Positions 20,613 through 29,065 of a stretch of DNA of 30,181 nucleotides are shown here, in pieces (within the stretch, counting starts at the first letter, position 1; every line of letters starts with the position of its first letter). The stretch is from NCBI GenBank assembly GCA_035527715.1, contig DATKZY010000055.1, positions 1 to 30,181 of the forward strand, written 5' to 3'. The notes below the pieces were generated by a model, which saw only the letters and a list, made by a program, of their open reading frames with translations, did not search any database and had not been told where the DNA came from. A program made the translations under genes and the position numbers. Source of the stretch: DSUN01 sp035527715 (lineage in GTDB: Bacteria; Planctomycetota; PUPC01; DSUN01).

Positions 20613-23078
20613 CTACGGGGCGGGCAGCCGCAGGTCGTTCGTCTGCACCAGCTTCCATGAGTCGCCGCCGTCGGGCGACATTATGACCGCTCGGCGGCGC
20701 CCGAAGTGGTCGTTGCGGTAGAACCAGTAGGTTGACCAGTAGTCGTACGAGAGGAACAGGCGGCCGGCACGATCCACAGTGAGCCGGTGGTAGTAGACGC
20801 TGTACTCGGAGAACGCGGCGACGACGAGCACCTTCGGCGGCTCCCAGGGCTGGCCGGGGCGCTTGCGCTGGTACGCAAGCGTCGCGTGGTGGCTGGCCGG
20901 GAAGGGCTCGACGCCCGAACGCCACAGCCGGTAGGCCAGGTGAAGCGTGTCGTCGCGCCCGCACACCATGCCGATGTAGGTCTGCGGCGAGTTCCCGCCC
21001 ACAGGCTCGGCCTTCGTCCAACCCGAATGGGCGTCGTTCGGCTTCAGCGACCGCGCGTACTGGAACGGGCGGCCGTGGGTGCCGGCCAGCGCGTGGAGGT
21101 ATCCCTGGCTGTCCATCGTGATGCTCGGGGAGTTGTGCACGTCGTTGGGCGGCGCGCCATAGCCCACCAGCGCCGGCTCGCCCAGCTTGCCCGTCTCGCG
21201 GTCACAGGTCGCCACGAACGTCGGCACCCCAGGCACCTTCTCGTTCGGGTCCGTCGCCTCGCCCCAGATGACGTGGACCTTGCTGCCGCGCGAGACGATG
21301 GAGGCGGGGATGCCCGAGTGGGCGGCCAGCCCGATGCACTGCTTCGACACCAGCACCGGCTCGCCGATCACCAGGCGGCCATTCTCCCTCCTCGGCAGGA
21401 ACAGCTCCAGGTCGTTCACTCTCCGCCAGAAGACCCTGGGGTCTTTGGCGGTGAGCGTGTAGCGCAGGATGGGCGGCGGGCCGTCGGGCACGTTGTGGCC
21501 AGAGGACTGCTCGATCTCGAACGAGCGCGGCTGGCCCTCGCGCCCCGGAATCCCGTAGGCCGAGAACGTCTGGGCGCCATCCGTCGAGTGCAGGAGCACG
21601 GCCTGCCCGCCGGCCGTCGCCACGAGGTACAGCCCGTTGTCGCGGTCGAAGGCCAGCTTGGTGGAGGGCGTGCCGAACGACGCGCCCTCGAACGGCGGCA
21701 CGCGGGTGCGCACGGCGGCCGCGAGGTCGCTCGTCGCCCATCGCCCGTCGCGGCAGGTCGCCACGCCATTGCCGACCCGCACGAAGGGCTGGTTCTTCAG
21801 GTCGAAGTACGGCTGGCTCTCGACGGGGTAGTCGGGCAGATGGCCGAACTGCTCGTTCTCGTGCTGGTAGGGCTTGAGCACGAGGGGCATGGCCAGCGGC
21901 CGCGTCGCGGGCGCGACGCCACCCTTGACGATCAGCGTCGAGTACGTCGAGAAGTCGGGGCTGTCCGCTGGCGTCGCCCGCACGTGGCAGACCCGCGTCT
22001 CGCCCTCAGCGGGCACGGTGTAGCCGACCGTCACGTCCGCCCCCGTGTCGGGCCTGAGCACAAGCCGCTCGGGCGACAGCTTCGCGGGCCACTCGCCGCT
22101 GGGGAACTCCATGCTCAGTTGCACCGTCTTCGCCCCGCGCGCGTTGCTGTGGACTCGCAGCACGACCTGCCCGCTGCGGCCCGGCTCCCCGTAGGCCGTT
22201 CGGCTGTAGGGCGTCAGGAGCCACCGATGCTCGAGGAAGGGGAACCACGAGGCCGGGTCAGGCGTCCAGCAGCACACGTTCTCGCAGAGGTCCCCCCTGT
22301 CCCAGCGCGTCACGCCATCAATGTGGATTGTCGCCTGTGCCTTCGGCAGGTGCAGCCGCCAGGGAACGGCATCCCGGTGAGCGTCCGCTGGGAACCTGTG
22401 CGCGGCCCTGCCCTTCGCGTCCACGTTCAGAGTGGCGATGGTCGCGCCCTTGGCGTCGGACACCGACAGTTCCTCGACCCCGCCCGGCAGCCCTGTGACC
22501 TCCATGGCGAACTCGGCCGGCCGCGGCAGGAAGCAGACGTCGCTCGGCCTGTCCGGGCTGAGGAGCACAATGGGCTCCTGGTGCCGCTCGTCCTTGTGGC
22601 CGCGCGCGGTCTCGATCAGGTACTTCGGGCAGTTCGTGCGGAAGCCCCAGACCATCTCGACGCCATACCGGTCGTTCGACACCGTGACGTTGAGCGCGTA
22701 AACGCCTTTGCGTTCGACCCGTGCCGAGAGGCGCACCCGCTGGGGCGGCCCGAGGCCGCTGCCCCGCGGCTGGCCGTCGTCGGGGATTGTCGCCTCCTGC
22801 ACGACCCGCCGGTCTGGGCCGACGAGGATGGCCCTCAGCTCGCTCCGCGCGCCGCGGAGGTTCCGGTCGCGCTTCTCCACCTCGACGGCCAGTTCCCCCG
22901 GCTCCGCCAGGAAGTAGACGCCCCCGCACCCGCCGATGGCGGGGTGGATGGCGTGGTCGCTGCCCATGGCAGGGGTCTCCTTCGCCGGTGGTTGGGCCTG
23001 TGGCGCCGCCCCGTTCGCGCGCGGGCACGACAACACGGAGAGGGTCAGAGCAAGAGCCAAGGAAAGCAGCTCTCTCAT
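20613..23078 (-). CDS. BNR-repeat-like secreted protein (821 aa)
   Basis: A signal peptide covers residues 1-24 (MRELLSLALALTLS...NGA). The first ~380 residues hold beta-rich segments with no named family. The C-terminal half resembles the BNR_4-type beta-propeller (SPSITMDSQGYLHALAGTHG, YIGMVCGRDDTLHLAYRLWR, LTVDRAGRLFLSYDYW), with Asp-box-like strings such as LHSTDGAQTF and MSPDGGDSW. Such propellers are found in sialidases and polysaccharide lyases; catalytic residues cannot be assigned here. ATG 23078 follows GAAGGA and overlaps the stop of the membrane protein gene by 4 nt, so the two are translationally coupled. A glycan-processing or glycan-recognition role is inferred. Confidence 0.65.
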   Translation of the reverse strand: MRELLSLALALTLSVLSCPRANGAAPQAQPPAKETPAMGSDHAIHPAIGGCGGVYFLAEPGELAVEVEKRDRNLRGARSELRAILVGPDRRVVQEATIPDDGQPRGSGLGPPQRVRLSARVERKGVYALNVTVSNDRYGVEMVWGFRTNCPKYLIETARGHKDERHQEPIVLLSPDRPSDVCFLPRPAEFAMEVTGLPGGVEELSVSDAKGATIATLNVDAKGRAAHRFPADAHRDAVPWRLHLPKAQATIHIDGVTRWDRGDLCENVCCWTPDPASWFPFLEHRWLLTPYSRTAYGEPGRSGQVVLRVHSNARGAKTVQLSMEFPSGEWPAKLSPERLVLRPDTGADVTVGYTVPAEGETRVCHVRATPADSPDFSTYSTLIVKGGVAPATRPLAMPLVLKPYQHENEQFGHLPDYPVESQPYFDLKNQPFVRVGNGVATCRDGRWATSDLAAAVRTRVPPFEGASFGTPSTKLAFDRDNGLYLVATAGGQAVLLHSTDGAQTFSAYGIPGREGQPRSFEIEQSSGHNVPDGPPPILRYTLTAKDPRVFWRRVNDLELFLPRRENGRLVIGEPVLVSKQCIGLAAHSGIPASIVSRGSKVHVIWGEATDPNEKVPGVPTFVATCDRETGKLGEPALVGYGAPPNDVHNSPSITMDSQGYLHALAGTHGRPFQYARSLKPNDAHSGWTKAEPVGGNSPQTYIGMVCGRDDTLHLAYRLWRSGVEPFPASHHATLAYQRKRPGQPWEPPKVLVVAAFSEYSVYYHRLTVDRAGRLFLSYDYWSTYWFYRNDHFGRRRAVIMSPDGGDSWKLVQTNDLRLPAP

Positions 23079-23647
23079 ACGTATCCTTCCCCCGTATGCG
23101 GCGGCTGTCCGCCGCGGAACGCCGCCTTGTCGCCCATGGCGACCACGACCAGCAGGGCCACGTCAATGACAATGGCCGGGAGCGCCCAGGCGGGAGTAGC
23201 CATCGAGACGAGCGAGGATGTGCCCGAGATCACGGCGAGCTTGGCCAGCGACCAGGCGATGTCGAGCCCGGCCGTGCAGTAGAAGAGCACGATGGCCCAG
23301 CGTTTCATCTGGAGCAGCGCGCTGGCGGCCACCAGGAGCGCCCCCGCCACGAACATCCCCACCACGCCGCCGGCGATGCACCACGTGGGAAACCACGCGG
23401 GCGTGGTCATCCGCCCCATCGCCAGGCTGAAGTCGCGCAGCGTCTCGTTCACGAGAGCGAACTCGTCGTCGGGGCGGCCCGTGGGCTTCGTGAAGGACCC
23501 CACGGCCTGGTCCAGCACGCCGTATGCGCGACGCTGCTGCGCGGCGGGGCCGGCCATCATCACCATCTGGGCGCTGCCCAGGGTGCCCGCGCCCGCCGAG
23601 ATGATCCCCAGCACCCCCGCCACCGTCGCCCACGTCGGCCGCTTCAT
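23075..23647 (-). CDS. Small integral membrane protein (190 aa)
   Basis: ATG 23647 is preceded by GAGGAG (10-nt spacing) and by a promoter at 23684-23712. Four membrane segments are visible: about residues 8-32, 87-113, 116-138 and 150-172, with a soluble loop from about 36 to 85 that carries KPTGRPDDEFALVNETLRD. No family is recognised. Coupling by ATGA overlap to the BNR-like protein suggests a joint function. The same frame stays open far upstream to about 25903, but that part is antisense to the glycoside hydrolase gene and is not coding. Confidence 0.65.
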   Translation of the reverse strand: MKRPTWATVAGVLGIISAGAGTLGSAQMVMMAGPAAQQRRAYGVLDQAVGSFTKPTGRPDDEFALVNETLRDFSLAMGRMTTPAWFPTWCIAGGVVGMFVAGALLVAASALLQMKRWAIVLFYCTAGLDIAWSLAKLAVISGTSSLVSMATPAWALPAIVIDVALLVVVAMGDKAAFRGGQPPHTGEGYV

Positions 23648-23683
23648 CCGCTCGTGCTCCTCGATCAACCTCACGGTCCCTGG

Positions 23684-23712
23684 ATTGTAGTGGGTCTCAC
23701 GTGGGCGATCAA
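23684..23712 (-). promoter_or_regulatory. Promoter of the membrane protein/BNR operon
   Basis: TTGATC (23712-23707), 17 bp, TACAAT (23689-23684) on the minus strand, 36 nt before the ATG. Confidence 0.65.
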
Positions 23713-23854
23713 GCGTCTTGGGCGTGGTCCGTTTCGGACACCCGTTCGCCACAGAGACCTGCGCGATGCCTGATGGGCGTAGTGGGGTCGGCAGCGAGGG
23801 CCGGAGCCAGCAGCGCAGAGTACTGCCATTGGCCGCAGAGAGTGGGGCGAAGCT

Positions 23855-23888
23855 GCTGATGGCGCACTTGAACAAGTGCGCCATCAGC
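23855..23888. repeat. Perfect 34-bp palindrome
   Basis: GCTGATGGCGCACTTG and CAAGTGCGCCATCAGC are exact complements around AA. No T-run follows on either strand. It lies about 200 bp upstream of the membrane-protein start codon and 60 bp from element C. Confidence 0.75.
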
Positions 23889-23948
23889 GCCCCCCCCCGC
23901 ACGCCGACCTCTGGGCGACCACTGTCCTGTGAGAGACGCACCACGCCC

Positions 23949-24249
23949 GGGTGTGTGTAATCTCCTACGGTGAAGGCATCCGCGCCTTCAGCCCCCGAAG
24001 GAGGCGAGGGAATAAAGCCCACGGCGATGCTTAGGGAGCCGTGGGTTGACGATCCCCCCACGGCCCAGCCCCCGAAGGGGGCGGGGGAACCTCTTGGTGC
24101 TCCGAACGCTCCGTCGCCCCCTTCGGGGGCTACGCCTGTTTCTCGCACGCAAACCCACGGTTCCGCTTCGCTGCACCGTGGGCTGTACTCCGCCACGCCC
24201 TTCGGGCGTTCGCCTGCCACCCCTTGACCGTAGGAGACTACACGCACCC
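23949..24249. repeat. Long palindromic intergenic element C
   Basis: The ends (23949-23976 and 24222-24249) are inverted copies of 28 nt with three or four differences, including TCTCCTACGGT/ACCGTAGGAGA. Both halves carry the same inner modules: an AGCCCACGG...CCGTGGGTT-type hairpin (24016-24047, inverted at 24152-24184) and GCCCCCGAAGGGGGC (24068-24082, inverted at 24116-24130). The last two modules recur in the same order at 30095-30153. No protein is encoded. Confidence 0.8.
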
Positions 24250-24265
24250 ACCACGCCCAAACATC

Positions 24266-24294
24266 TTGACGGGGGGCCGGCGGCGACGTAAGAT
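24266..24294 (+). promoter_or_regulatory. Promoter of the glycoside hydrolase operon
   Basis: TTGACG (24266-24271), 17 bp, TAAGAT (24289-24294). Transcription should start near 24301, which excludes the upstream in-frame ATG at 24293 and supports GTG 24338. Confidence 0.6.
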
Positions 24295-24337
24295 GAGGCG
24301 CCGAGGGAGGCAATGCAGGCGACCTCGGAGGTGCGGT

Positions 24338-26251
24338 GTGCGCGGACTGCCCGCTTTGCTCGCGTTCTCGGTGCTCGGCTGCATGGCGGGGACGCCCGTC
24401 GAGATGCGGCCTTACGTGGACCCCTCGCAGCTCGACGTGCCGTGGCCGAAGCACAGCCACGTGAAGCAGCCGTGGCGCGGGTTCCTGGAGACGCGGCCCG
24501 CGGCGGAATTGCTCGACGGCATCGGCATGGTCTACCAGTACCACGGCGGGAGCATGGAGGCCCAGCTCGGGCTGCTCGCCAAGGCGGGCATCCGCTGTCT
24601 CCGCTGGGAGCAGCCGTTCGGCACCTACGACCCCGACATCAAGGGCATCGCGAAGCACTCCGAGCAGCGCTACCGCGAGATGCTGGGGGTCTGCAAGAAG
24701 CTGGGCATTGTGCCCATCATCCTCCTCAACGCCCACCACGGCTATCCGTGCAAGATGAAGCACTTCGAGCGGCGGCTCGCCGCCGACGCGCCGAAGGGCT
24801 CGGCCGAGCTGCTCCTCGATTCGGTCGAGGGCTTCCGCGTCCTCTACTCCGGCACGAATGGCCTGACGGACTACTGGGCAGGCCAGGTGCTGTTCACGGA
24901 GATTGAGAAAGACCGCAAAGCGGTGAAGCTCTCGAAGCCGCTGCCGAAGGACCTCAAGAAGGGCGAGAAGCTGAACTGCATGGACTTCTATTACCTGCCC
25001 TTCCACCCCGTCGGCACGCCCGAGTTCGAGCACACAGCGGGCGGCTGGGTGGACTACGCCCGCGCCGTGTGCCAGGTGGCGAAGGAGGAGGGCATCGCGA
25101 TCGAGCTGGAGCTCTGGAACGAACTGTCGTTCGGCTCGCACTTCGCCGGCGGGGGCGGCATCAACGACTACTGGCCGGGCCGCGCGAAGTTCACGAAGGA
25201 CTTCCTCCGCCCCGGCGGCCACGCCTGGGAGGTTTCGCGCCGCACCATCGAGATGGCGAAGAAGGAGTTCCCCGGCACCCGCTGCATCTGGGGCTGGTCG
25301 AACACCACGTTCTTCCATTGCCCGATCAAGGAGCTGCCGCCGGGCACCGACGGCCAGAGCTATCACCCCTACGGCACCGGCTGGCGCGACCTGCCCGAGC
25401 GCGAGCAGGACCCGAAGAACCCGGCCCGCTGCCTCGAAGCGTTCTGTCCCACCTATCGCCTCTGCTTCGCCGAGGGCTGGGCGCACACGGCCATCCAGTG
25501 CGAATCGCTGATGCACCACCTGCGGCCCGACAAGCGGCTCACCGTCAAGCCCCAGGGCGTCGAGCGCTTCCACCACTACATCACCGAGCACGGCGTCGTG
25601 CCCGCCGAGGCGGGGGTGAAGGGCGAAGCCGAGTCGCTGCGGCTCAAGGAGAAGTTCCTGCTGCGCGCGCTCCTCTTCTGGCTCAACAAGGGGCTGAGCC
25701 GCATGACCCTCTTCGTCTCCGGCCCCGACAAGAACGAGCAGGGCATGGGCTTCCACCTGGCCAAGGTGAAGGAGCTGAAGGCCATGCCGCCCGACGGCGA
25801 GGTGGACGAATGGCTCTCCCCTGCCCTGCGGTCGCTGCGGCGCGCGGTGAAGGCATTCGAGGGCGCTGTGCCGATCCCGACGCCGCGGCAGTTCGACGTC
25901 CAATTCGCCAAGCTCGGCCCCGACCGCAAGGTCTTCGAGATGCCCGAGGGCAAGCCGACCCTGTGGTTCAGCGACCTGTTCGCCGTCCTGCCCTTCCAGG
26001 TCACCGAGAAGAAGTTCGTCATCGCCCTCTACGAGATGACGCCGAACTACAACGTCGAGGAGATGAAGGACACGCCGTATCGCCTCACCCTTCGCCCCGT
26101 GAAGGGCAAGGACTGCAAGCTGGCCTACTACGATCCCCTGGCGGACAAGATGCTGCCCGCCAAGGTGGTGCAGCGCGGCGAGGACGCCCTGACCCTCGAG
26201 CTGCCGATCATTGACACCCCGAGGCTGCTGACCCTTGAAGAACGCGACTGA
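24338..26251 (+). CDS. Lipoprotein glycoside hydrolase-like TIM barrel (637 aa)
   Basis: GTG 24338 lies 7 nt after GGAGG and starts a short lipoprotein signal (RGLPALLAFSVLGC, Cys15). The barrel region has LLAKAGIRCLRWEQPFGTY, then CKKLGIVPIILLNAHHG, and AIELELWNELSFG with the WNE acid/base motif of clan GH-A (E262). YITEHGV (E417) is the likely nucleophile strand, by position. An insert of about 70 residues (near GFRVLYSGTNGLTD to FYYLPFHP) sits in a loop of the barrel. The last ~100 residues form a small beta domain. The specific GH family and sugar are not clear. It should act at the cell surface or in the periplasm. The stop overlaps the TTG start of the LamG gene. Confidence 0.75.
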   Translation: MRGLPALLAFSVLGCMAGTPVEMRPYVDPSQLDVPWPKHSHVKQPWRGFLETRPAAELLDGIGMVYQYHGGSMEAQLGLLAKAGIRCLRWEQPFGTYDPDIKGIAKHSEQRYREMLGVCKKLGIVPIILLNAHHGYPCKMKHFERRLAADAPKGSAELLLDSVEGFRVLYSGTNGLTDYWAGQVLFTEIEKDRKAVKLSKPLPKDLKKGEKLNCMDFYYLPFHPVGTPEFEHTAGGWVDYARAVCQVAKEEGIAIELELWNELSFGSHFAGGGGINDYWPGRAKFTKDFLRPGGHAWEVSRRTIEMAKKEFPGTRCIWGWSNTTFFHCPIKELPPGTDGQSYHPYGTGWRDLPEREQDPKNPARCLEAFCPTYRLCFAEGWAHTAIQCESLMHHLRPDKRLTVKPQGVERFHHYITEHGVVPAEAGVKGEAESLRLKEKFLLRALLFWLNKGLSRMTLFVSGPDKNEQGMGFHLAKVKELKAMPPDGEVDEWLSPALRSLRRAVKAFEGAVPIPTPRQFDVQFAKLGPDRKVFEMPEGKPTLWFSDLFAVLPFQVTEKKFVIALYEMTPNYNVEEMKDTPYRLTLRPVKGKDCKLAYYDPLADKMLPAKVVQRGEDALTLELPIIDTPRLLTLEERD

Positions 26252-27050
26252 TGGGACGCATGGGACCCATGGGACGAAGAGCCGACGGCACGGCCTTTGT
26301 CTGGCCCTATGCCTCCCATTCGTCCCATTGGTCCCCTTGCTCGCCGCGCCCGACCTGGCGAAGGGCCTCGTCGCACACTACACCTTCGACAAGGACGCCT
26401 CGGACTCCAGCGGCAACGGCCACGACGCGACGGCGAAGGGCGCGGAGCCGGTCGCGGAGGGGAAGCTCGGCGGCGCCTTCGCCTTCGACGGCACAAGCGG
26501 CCACGTCGTCGTCCCGCCCGCGGTGACGAAGGGCCTCACCTGGTTCAGCGTCGCGCTCTGGTTCAAGACGGCGCAGTGCGCGGCGAGCGCGCGCACCCGC
26601 TTCTGGTCGAATCCCTCGCTGATCGGCGTCTCGACGGGCGGCTGGGGCTCGCACGACTTCGGGCTGATGGTCGAGAACGGCAAGATCGCCTACTTCCACG
26701 GGCTGCAGGCCGAGGGCACGGACATGTCCTGGTTCTCCGCCGCGGCGGTGGCCGACGACAAGTGGCACCACGTGGCCCTCGTGTGCGAGGGGCCGCGGAT
26801 GGTGCTCTACCTCGATGGCAAGCTCACGCGCGGCGAGGCGATTCGGAATGCGGGCGGCGGACAGGACTCCCTCGGCGACCAGGCTCAGACGGCCTCGGGC
26901 AGGGCGCTGGGCGCCGCGGGCGTCTTCATCGGCGCGTGCAACGAGGGGGGCAGGCCCGCCTGGCACTTCCGCGGCCTGATAGACGACGTGCGCCTCTGGG
27001 GCCGCGCGCTCTCCGCCGACGAGGTCGCCGCGCTCTGCGGGAGCAAGTAG
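26235..27050 (+). CDS. LamG/concanavalin-like secreted protein (271 aa)
   Basis: A concanavalin-like LamG domain spans about residues 45-265: GLVAHYTFDKDASDSSGNGH near the start, then LGGAFAFDG, KWHHVALVCEG, LYLDGKLTRGE and DDVRLWGRALSADEV at the end. Before it lies a hydrophobic signal-like stretch (LCLALCLPFVPLVPLLAA). The start is uncertain: TTG 26235 overlaps the preceding stop by 17 nt, GAGG lies 10 nt before it, and codons 6-14 are encoded by the 9-nt tandem repeat array (DGTHGTHGT). It is co-transcribed with the glycoside hydrolase and probably binds the same or a related glycan. It converges with the TIM-barrel gene, 4 bp apart. Confidence 0.75.
   Translation: MKNATDGTHGTHGTKSRRHGLCLALCLPFVPLVPLLAAPDLAKGLVAHYTFDKDASDSSGNGHDATAKGAEPVAEGKLGGAFAFDGTSGHVVVPPAVTKGLTWFSVALWFKTAQCAASARTRFWSNPSLIGVSTGGWGSHDFGLMVENGKIAYFHGLQAEGTDMSWFSAAAVADDKWHHVALVCEGPRMVLYLDGKLTRGEAIRNAGGGQDSLGDQAQTASGRALGAAGVFIGACNEGGRPAWHFRGLIDDVRLWGRALSADEVAALCGSK
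26249..26340. repeat. 9-nt tandem repeat array, copy 2, in two opposed parts
   Basis: GGGACGCAT, GGGACCCAT, GGGACGAAG (26253-26279) faces an inverted set GGGACCAAT, GGGACGAAT, GGGAGGC (26340-26310, minus strand). The array spans the end of the glycoside hydrolase gene and the N-terminal codons of the LamG gene. Confidence 0.7.
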
Positions 27051-27054
27051 CCGC

Positions 27055-27858
27055 TTACCCGAGAAGGGCACGCAGGACGTCGCGGCTGCGCAGATAGTCC
27101 TTCTCGATCGTCGGCGTGGGGGCCAGCTCCAGGCACAGCGCGCCCTCGTAGCCGATCGCCTTGAGGGCGGCGGTTATCTCGCCAAAGTCCAGCTTGCCCG
27201 AGCCGAGGGGAAGGTGGTCGCGGCGGCCGTCGTAGTCGTGGACGTGCACGTGGACCACACGCTGGCCGAGGTGGCGGATGAGCCCGCCGAGGCTCCCCCA
27301 CGGCTTCCACGCCGCGCCGTCCTTGAAGCTCAAGTGCCCCACGTCCACCGTCACCCCCACGTTGGCGAAGCTCACCCGCTCGAGGAGGTCGAAGTCCTCC
27401 GTGGCTTCGAGCCCGACGCGCACGCCGAGCGCGCTCCCCAGGCCATCGAGCTGCACCAGCGAGGCGACGAGCAGGTCGCGCACGGCCTTGCCATCGAGGC
27501 CGGCCGGGGCGGAGCCGCGGTGGACGGTGACCGTCTTCGCCCCGAGCGTCGCGGCGACGCGGAGCGTGGTCTCGAGTCGCTGAAGCCACGCCCGACGCGC
27601 TCGGTGGCCGGGGTTCACCAGGCTCTCGGCGCCATTGCCGAACGGGGCGTGGATGTCGGCGTCCGCGAAGCGCGCGGCGGCGGCCTTGAGGCGCGCCCAC
27701 GTCTCCTCGGTCATTGCTTCGGGGTCCAGGCCGCGGCGGGGGGCGAGGGCGCGGTTGACGTGGAAGGCGACCGCGTCGAAGCCGTTCGCCGCGGCCCACT
27801 CAAACTGCTCGAAGAACCCGCGCCGACCGATCTCCCACACCATCAGGCCAATGCGCAT
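27055..27858 (-). CDS. Sugar phosphate isomerase/epimerase-like TIM barrel (267 aa)
   Basis: Xylose-isomerase-like (AP_endonuc_2) barrel of typical length. Metal-binding positions are visible: E151 (VGLEATED), D172 and H175 (VDVGH), H203-H207 plus D208 (HVHVHDYD) and E244 (LELAP). The N-terminus MRIGLMVWEIGRRGFFEQFEW is the usual first strand. Members act as isomerases, epimerases or dehydratases on sugars and polyols in the cytoplasm. AGGGG lies upstream of ATG 27858, which follows the Met-rich protein gene by 10 nt, so it is the last gene of the four-gene operon. The substrate is not predictable. Confidence 0.85.
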   Translation of the reverse strand: MRIGLMVWEIGRRGFFEQFEWAAANGFDAVAFHVNRALAPRRGLDPEAMTEETWARLKAAAARFADADIHAPFGNGAESLVNPGHRARRAWLQRLETTLRVAATLGAKTVTVHRGSAPAGLDGKAVRDLLVASLVQLDGLGSALGVRVGLEATEDFDLLERVSFANVGVTVDVGHLSFKDGAAWKPWGSLGGLIRHLGQRVVHVHVHDYDGRRDHLPLGSGKLDFGEITAALKAIGYEGALCLELAPTPTIEKDYLRSRDVLRALLG

Positions 27859-27868
27859 CCTCGTCCCC

Positions 27869-28462
27869 TCAGTCCCTCATCCCCGCCTCTTGCATCATCT
27901 TGCGCATTTCGCGCATGGCGCGCACCATTTCGGCGCGCTGCGTGGGCGTGGTGGCGGCGAGCCACTGGGCCACCCGCTCCTTGCTCATCTGGCCATGCCC
28001 CTCCTTGCCCTTGCCCTTGAACCCCGCGCGGCGGTCGCGCATTTGCTGAAGCATGGCCTTTCGCGCCGTCGGGGGCATCGCCTTCAGCATCGCCACCATG
28101 CCCGTGGCCATCGTGGCCATCATCCGGGCACGCTGCTCCTCGGAGACGAGGCCCATCAGCTTCTGCCGGTCCTCGGGGCGGAGCGATTGGAAGCGCTGCT
28201 TGAGCTTCTCGTCGCTGAGCGCCCGCTCGACCAGCTTCTGCGTCTCGTGCGGCGGCAGGCGCTCGGTGAGCGTCGCCACCTGCTTGAGCCAGACCTCGCT
28301 CTCCTTCTCGCTCATCGCGGCCGGGTCCGACTCGGTCACTGCGTCCACCACCTGTTCCGCCGTGCTCGGCTTGGCCGCCGGCTTCAGGTAGCCGGCGAGG
28401 AGCCAGCCCGCCACCCCCAGGCACGCGACGGACGCGACGACCAAGAGCACTTTGAGGCGCAT
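27869..28462 (-). CDS. Met-rich, membrane-anchored helical protein (197 aa)
   Basis: ATG 28462 follows GGAGG at 7 nt and overlaps the TGA of the pseudopilin gene by one base (TGATG). Residues 4-26 form one membrane segment. The remainder is highly charged and helical, with methionine clusters (MMATMATGMVAMLKAM near 117, MREMRKMMQEAGM at the end) and motifs like LSDEKLKQRFQSLRPEDRQK and TPTQRAEM. The latter recall LTxxQ-type periplasmic proteins (CpxP/Spy-like), but this is weak. A periplasmic chaperone-like or metal-related role is possible; I do not recognise the family. Confidence 0.6.
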   Translation of the reverse strand: MRLKVLLVVASVACLGVAGWLLAGYLKPAAKPSTAEQVVDAVTESDPAAMSEKESEVWLKQVATLTERLPPHETQKLVERALSDEKLKQRFQSLRPEDRQKLMGLVSEEQRARMMATMATGMVAMLKAMPPTARKAMLQQMRDRRAGFKGKGKEGHGQMSKERVAQWLAATTPTQRAEMVRAMREMRKMMQEAGMRD

Positions 28463-28992
28463 CACAGGGCCTCCACGTGGTTGTCGTGGAACAGGCCGTT
28501 GATGCCGACGCGCGAGCCGCCGGACTTGTGGAACGGCTCGTAGTCGCGGAGGATCGGCACGTCCTCGATGCGGATGAAGTGGTGCCCAATGGGGCGGCCC
28601 ACCTTCTGGTGATTGAGCAGCTCGGCCCATTCGTAGCTCGTCCCCTCGCCCTCGAAGTAGCTGGGGAACGTGTAGGCGGGGTCGGTGGGCCGGTCGTCGG
28701 GGCACTCGAAGACCTCGGGGGGCACGTAGCGCGGCGAGAGCAGGTCGCACAGCGGCGGCGGCCCGCCCTCCGGCTCGGTGGACGGCATCATCGTGGCGCA
28801 GGGATACCAGTGGTCGTTGTCGTCCACGTAGAGCGTGATGGCCTTGCCGAGCTGGTCGAGGTCGTTCAGGCAGCGGGCCCGCCGGGCCTGCGCGCGTATC
28901 TTGTGCGCCGCCGGCAGCAGGAGGGCCGACAGAAGCGCAATCACCGAGATCACGACCAGCAATTCGACCAGCGTGAAGGCGCGGCGGGACAT
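28462..28992 (-). CDS. Type II secretion pseudopilin-like protein (176 aa)
   Basis: SRRAFTLVELLVVISVIALL is a prepilin N-terminus: Phe6 as position +1, Glu10 as +5, then a hydrophobic helix. The residue before the cleavage site is Ala rather than the usual Gly. The rest has a KIRAQARRARCLNDLDQLGKA helix as in DUF1559/GspG-like pseudopilins, and the C-terminus GLFHDNHVEAL resembles the FxDGH ending of that group. ATG 28992 has no ribosome site and follows the 9-nt repeat array. A GTG at 29064, next to the preceding stop and after AAGGGGG, would add 24 residues encoded by the repeats. Processing by a prepilin peptidase and assembly with secretion or pilus parts is expected. Confidence 0.7.
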   Translation of the reverse strand: MSRRAFTLVELLVVISVIALLSALLLPAAHKIRAQARRARCLNDLDQLGKAITLYVDDNDHWYPCATMMPSTEPEGGPPPLCDLLSPRYVPPEVFECPDDRPTDPAYTFPSYFEGEGTSYEWAELLNHQKVGRPIGHHFIRIEDVPILRDYEPFHKSGGSRVGINGLFHDNHVEAL

Positions 28993-28999
28993 AGGAAGA

Positions 29000-29036
29000 A
29001 TGGGACCTATGGGACGCATCGGACCTATGGGACGAC
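29000..29036. repeat. 9-nt tandem repeat array, copy 3
   Basis: Units GGGACCTAT, GGGACGCAT, CGGACCTAT, GGGACGAC run directly upstream of the pseudopilin ATG. They occupy the place where its ribosome site should be, or encode extra N-terminal residues (RPIGPMRPIGP) if the GTG at 29064 is used. Confidence 0.7.
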
Positions 29037-29065
29037 CGCTCCGCATGCCCGCGGCTACACGCACG

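Larger units (their letters stand above)
23648..24337. other. Spacer with two promoters, a perfect palindrome and element C
   Basis: From left to right it holds the minus-strand promoter (23684-23712), a 34-bp perfect palindrome (23855-23888), the 301-bp inverted element (23949-24249) and the plus-strand promoter (24266-24294). No gene is seen. Confidence 0.7.

Noticed and set aside
17674..24249. Elements B and C as CRISPR arrays
   Set aside because: Repeats are inverted, not direct, with no regular spacers and no cas genes.
23648..25903. Very long minus-strand frame continuing upstream of the small membrane protein
   Set aside because: It is antisense to the glycoside hydrolase and crosses palindromic element C. 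Only the part from 23647, with ribosome site, promoter and membrane helices, looks coding.
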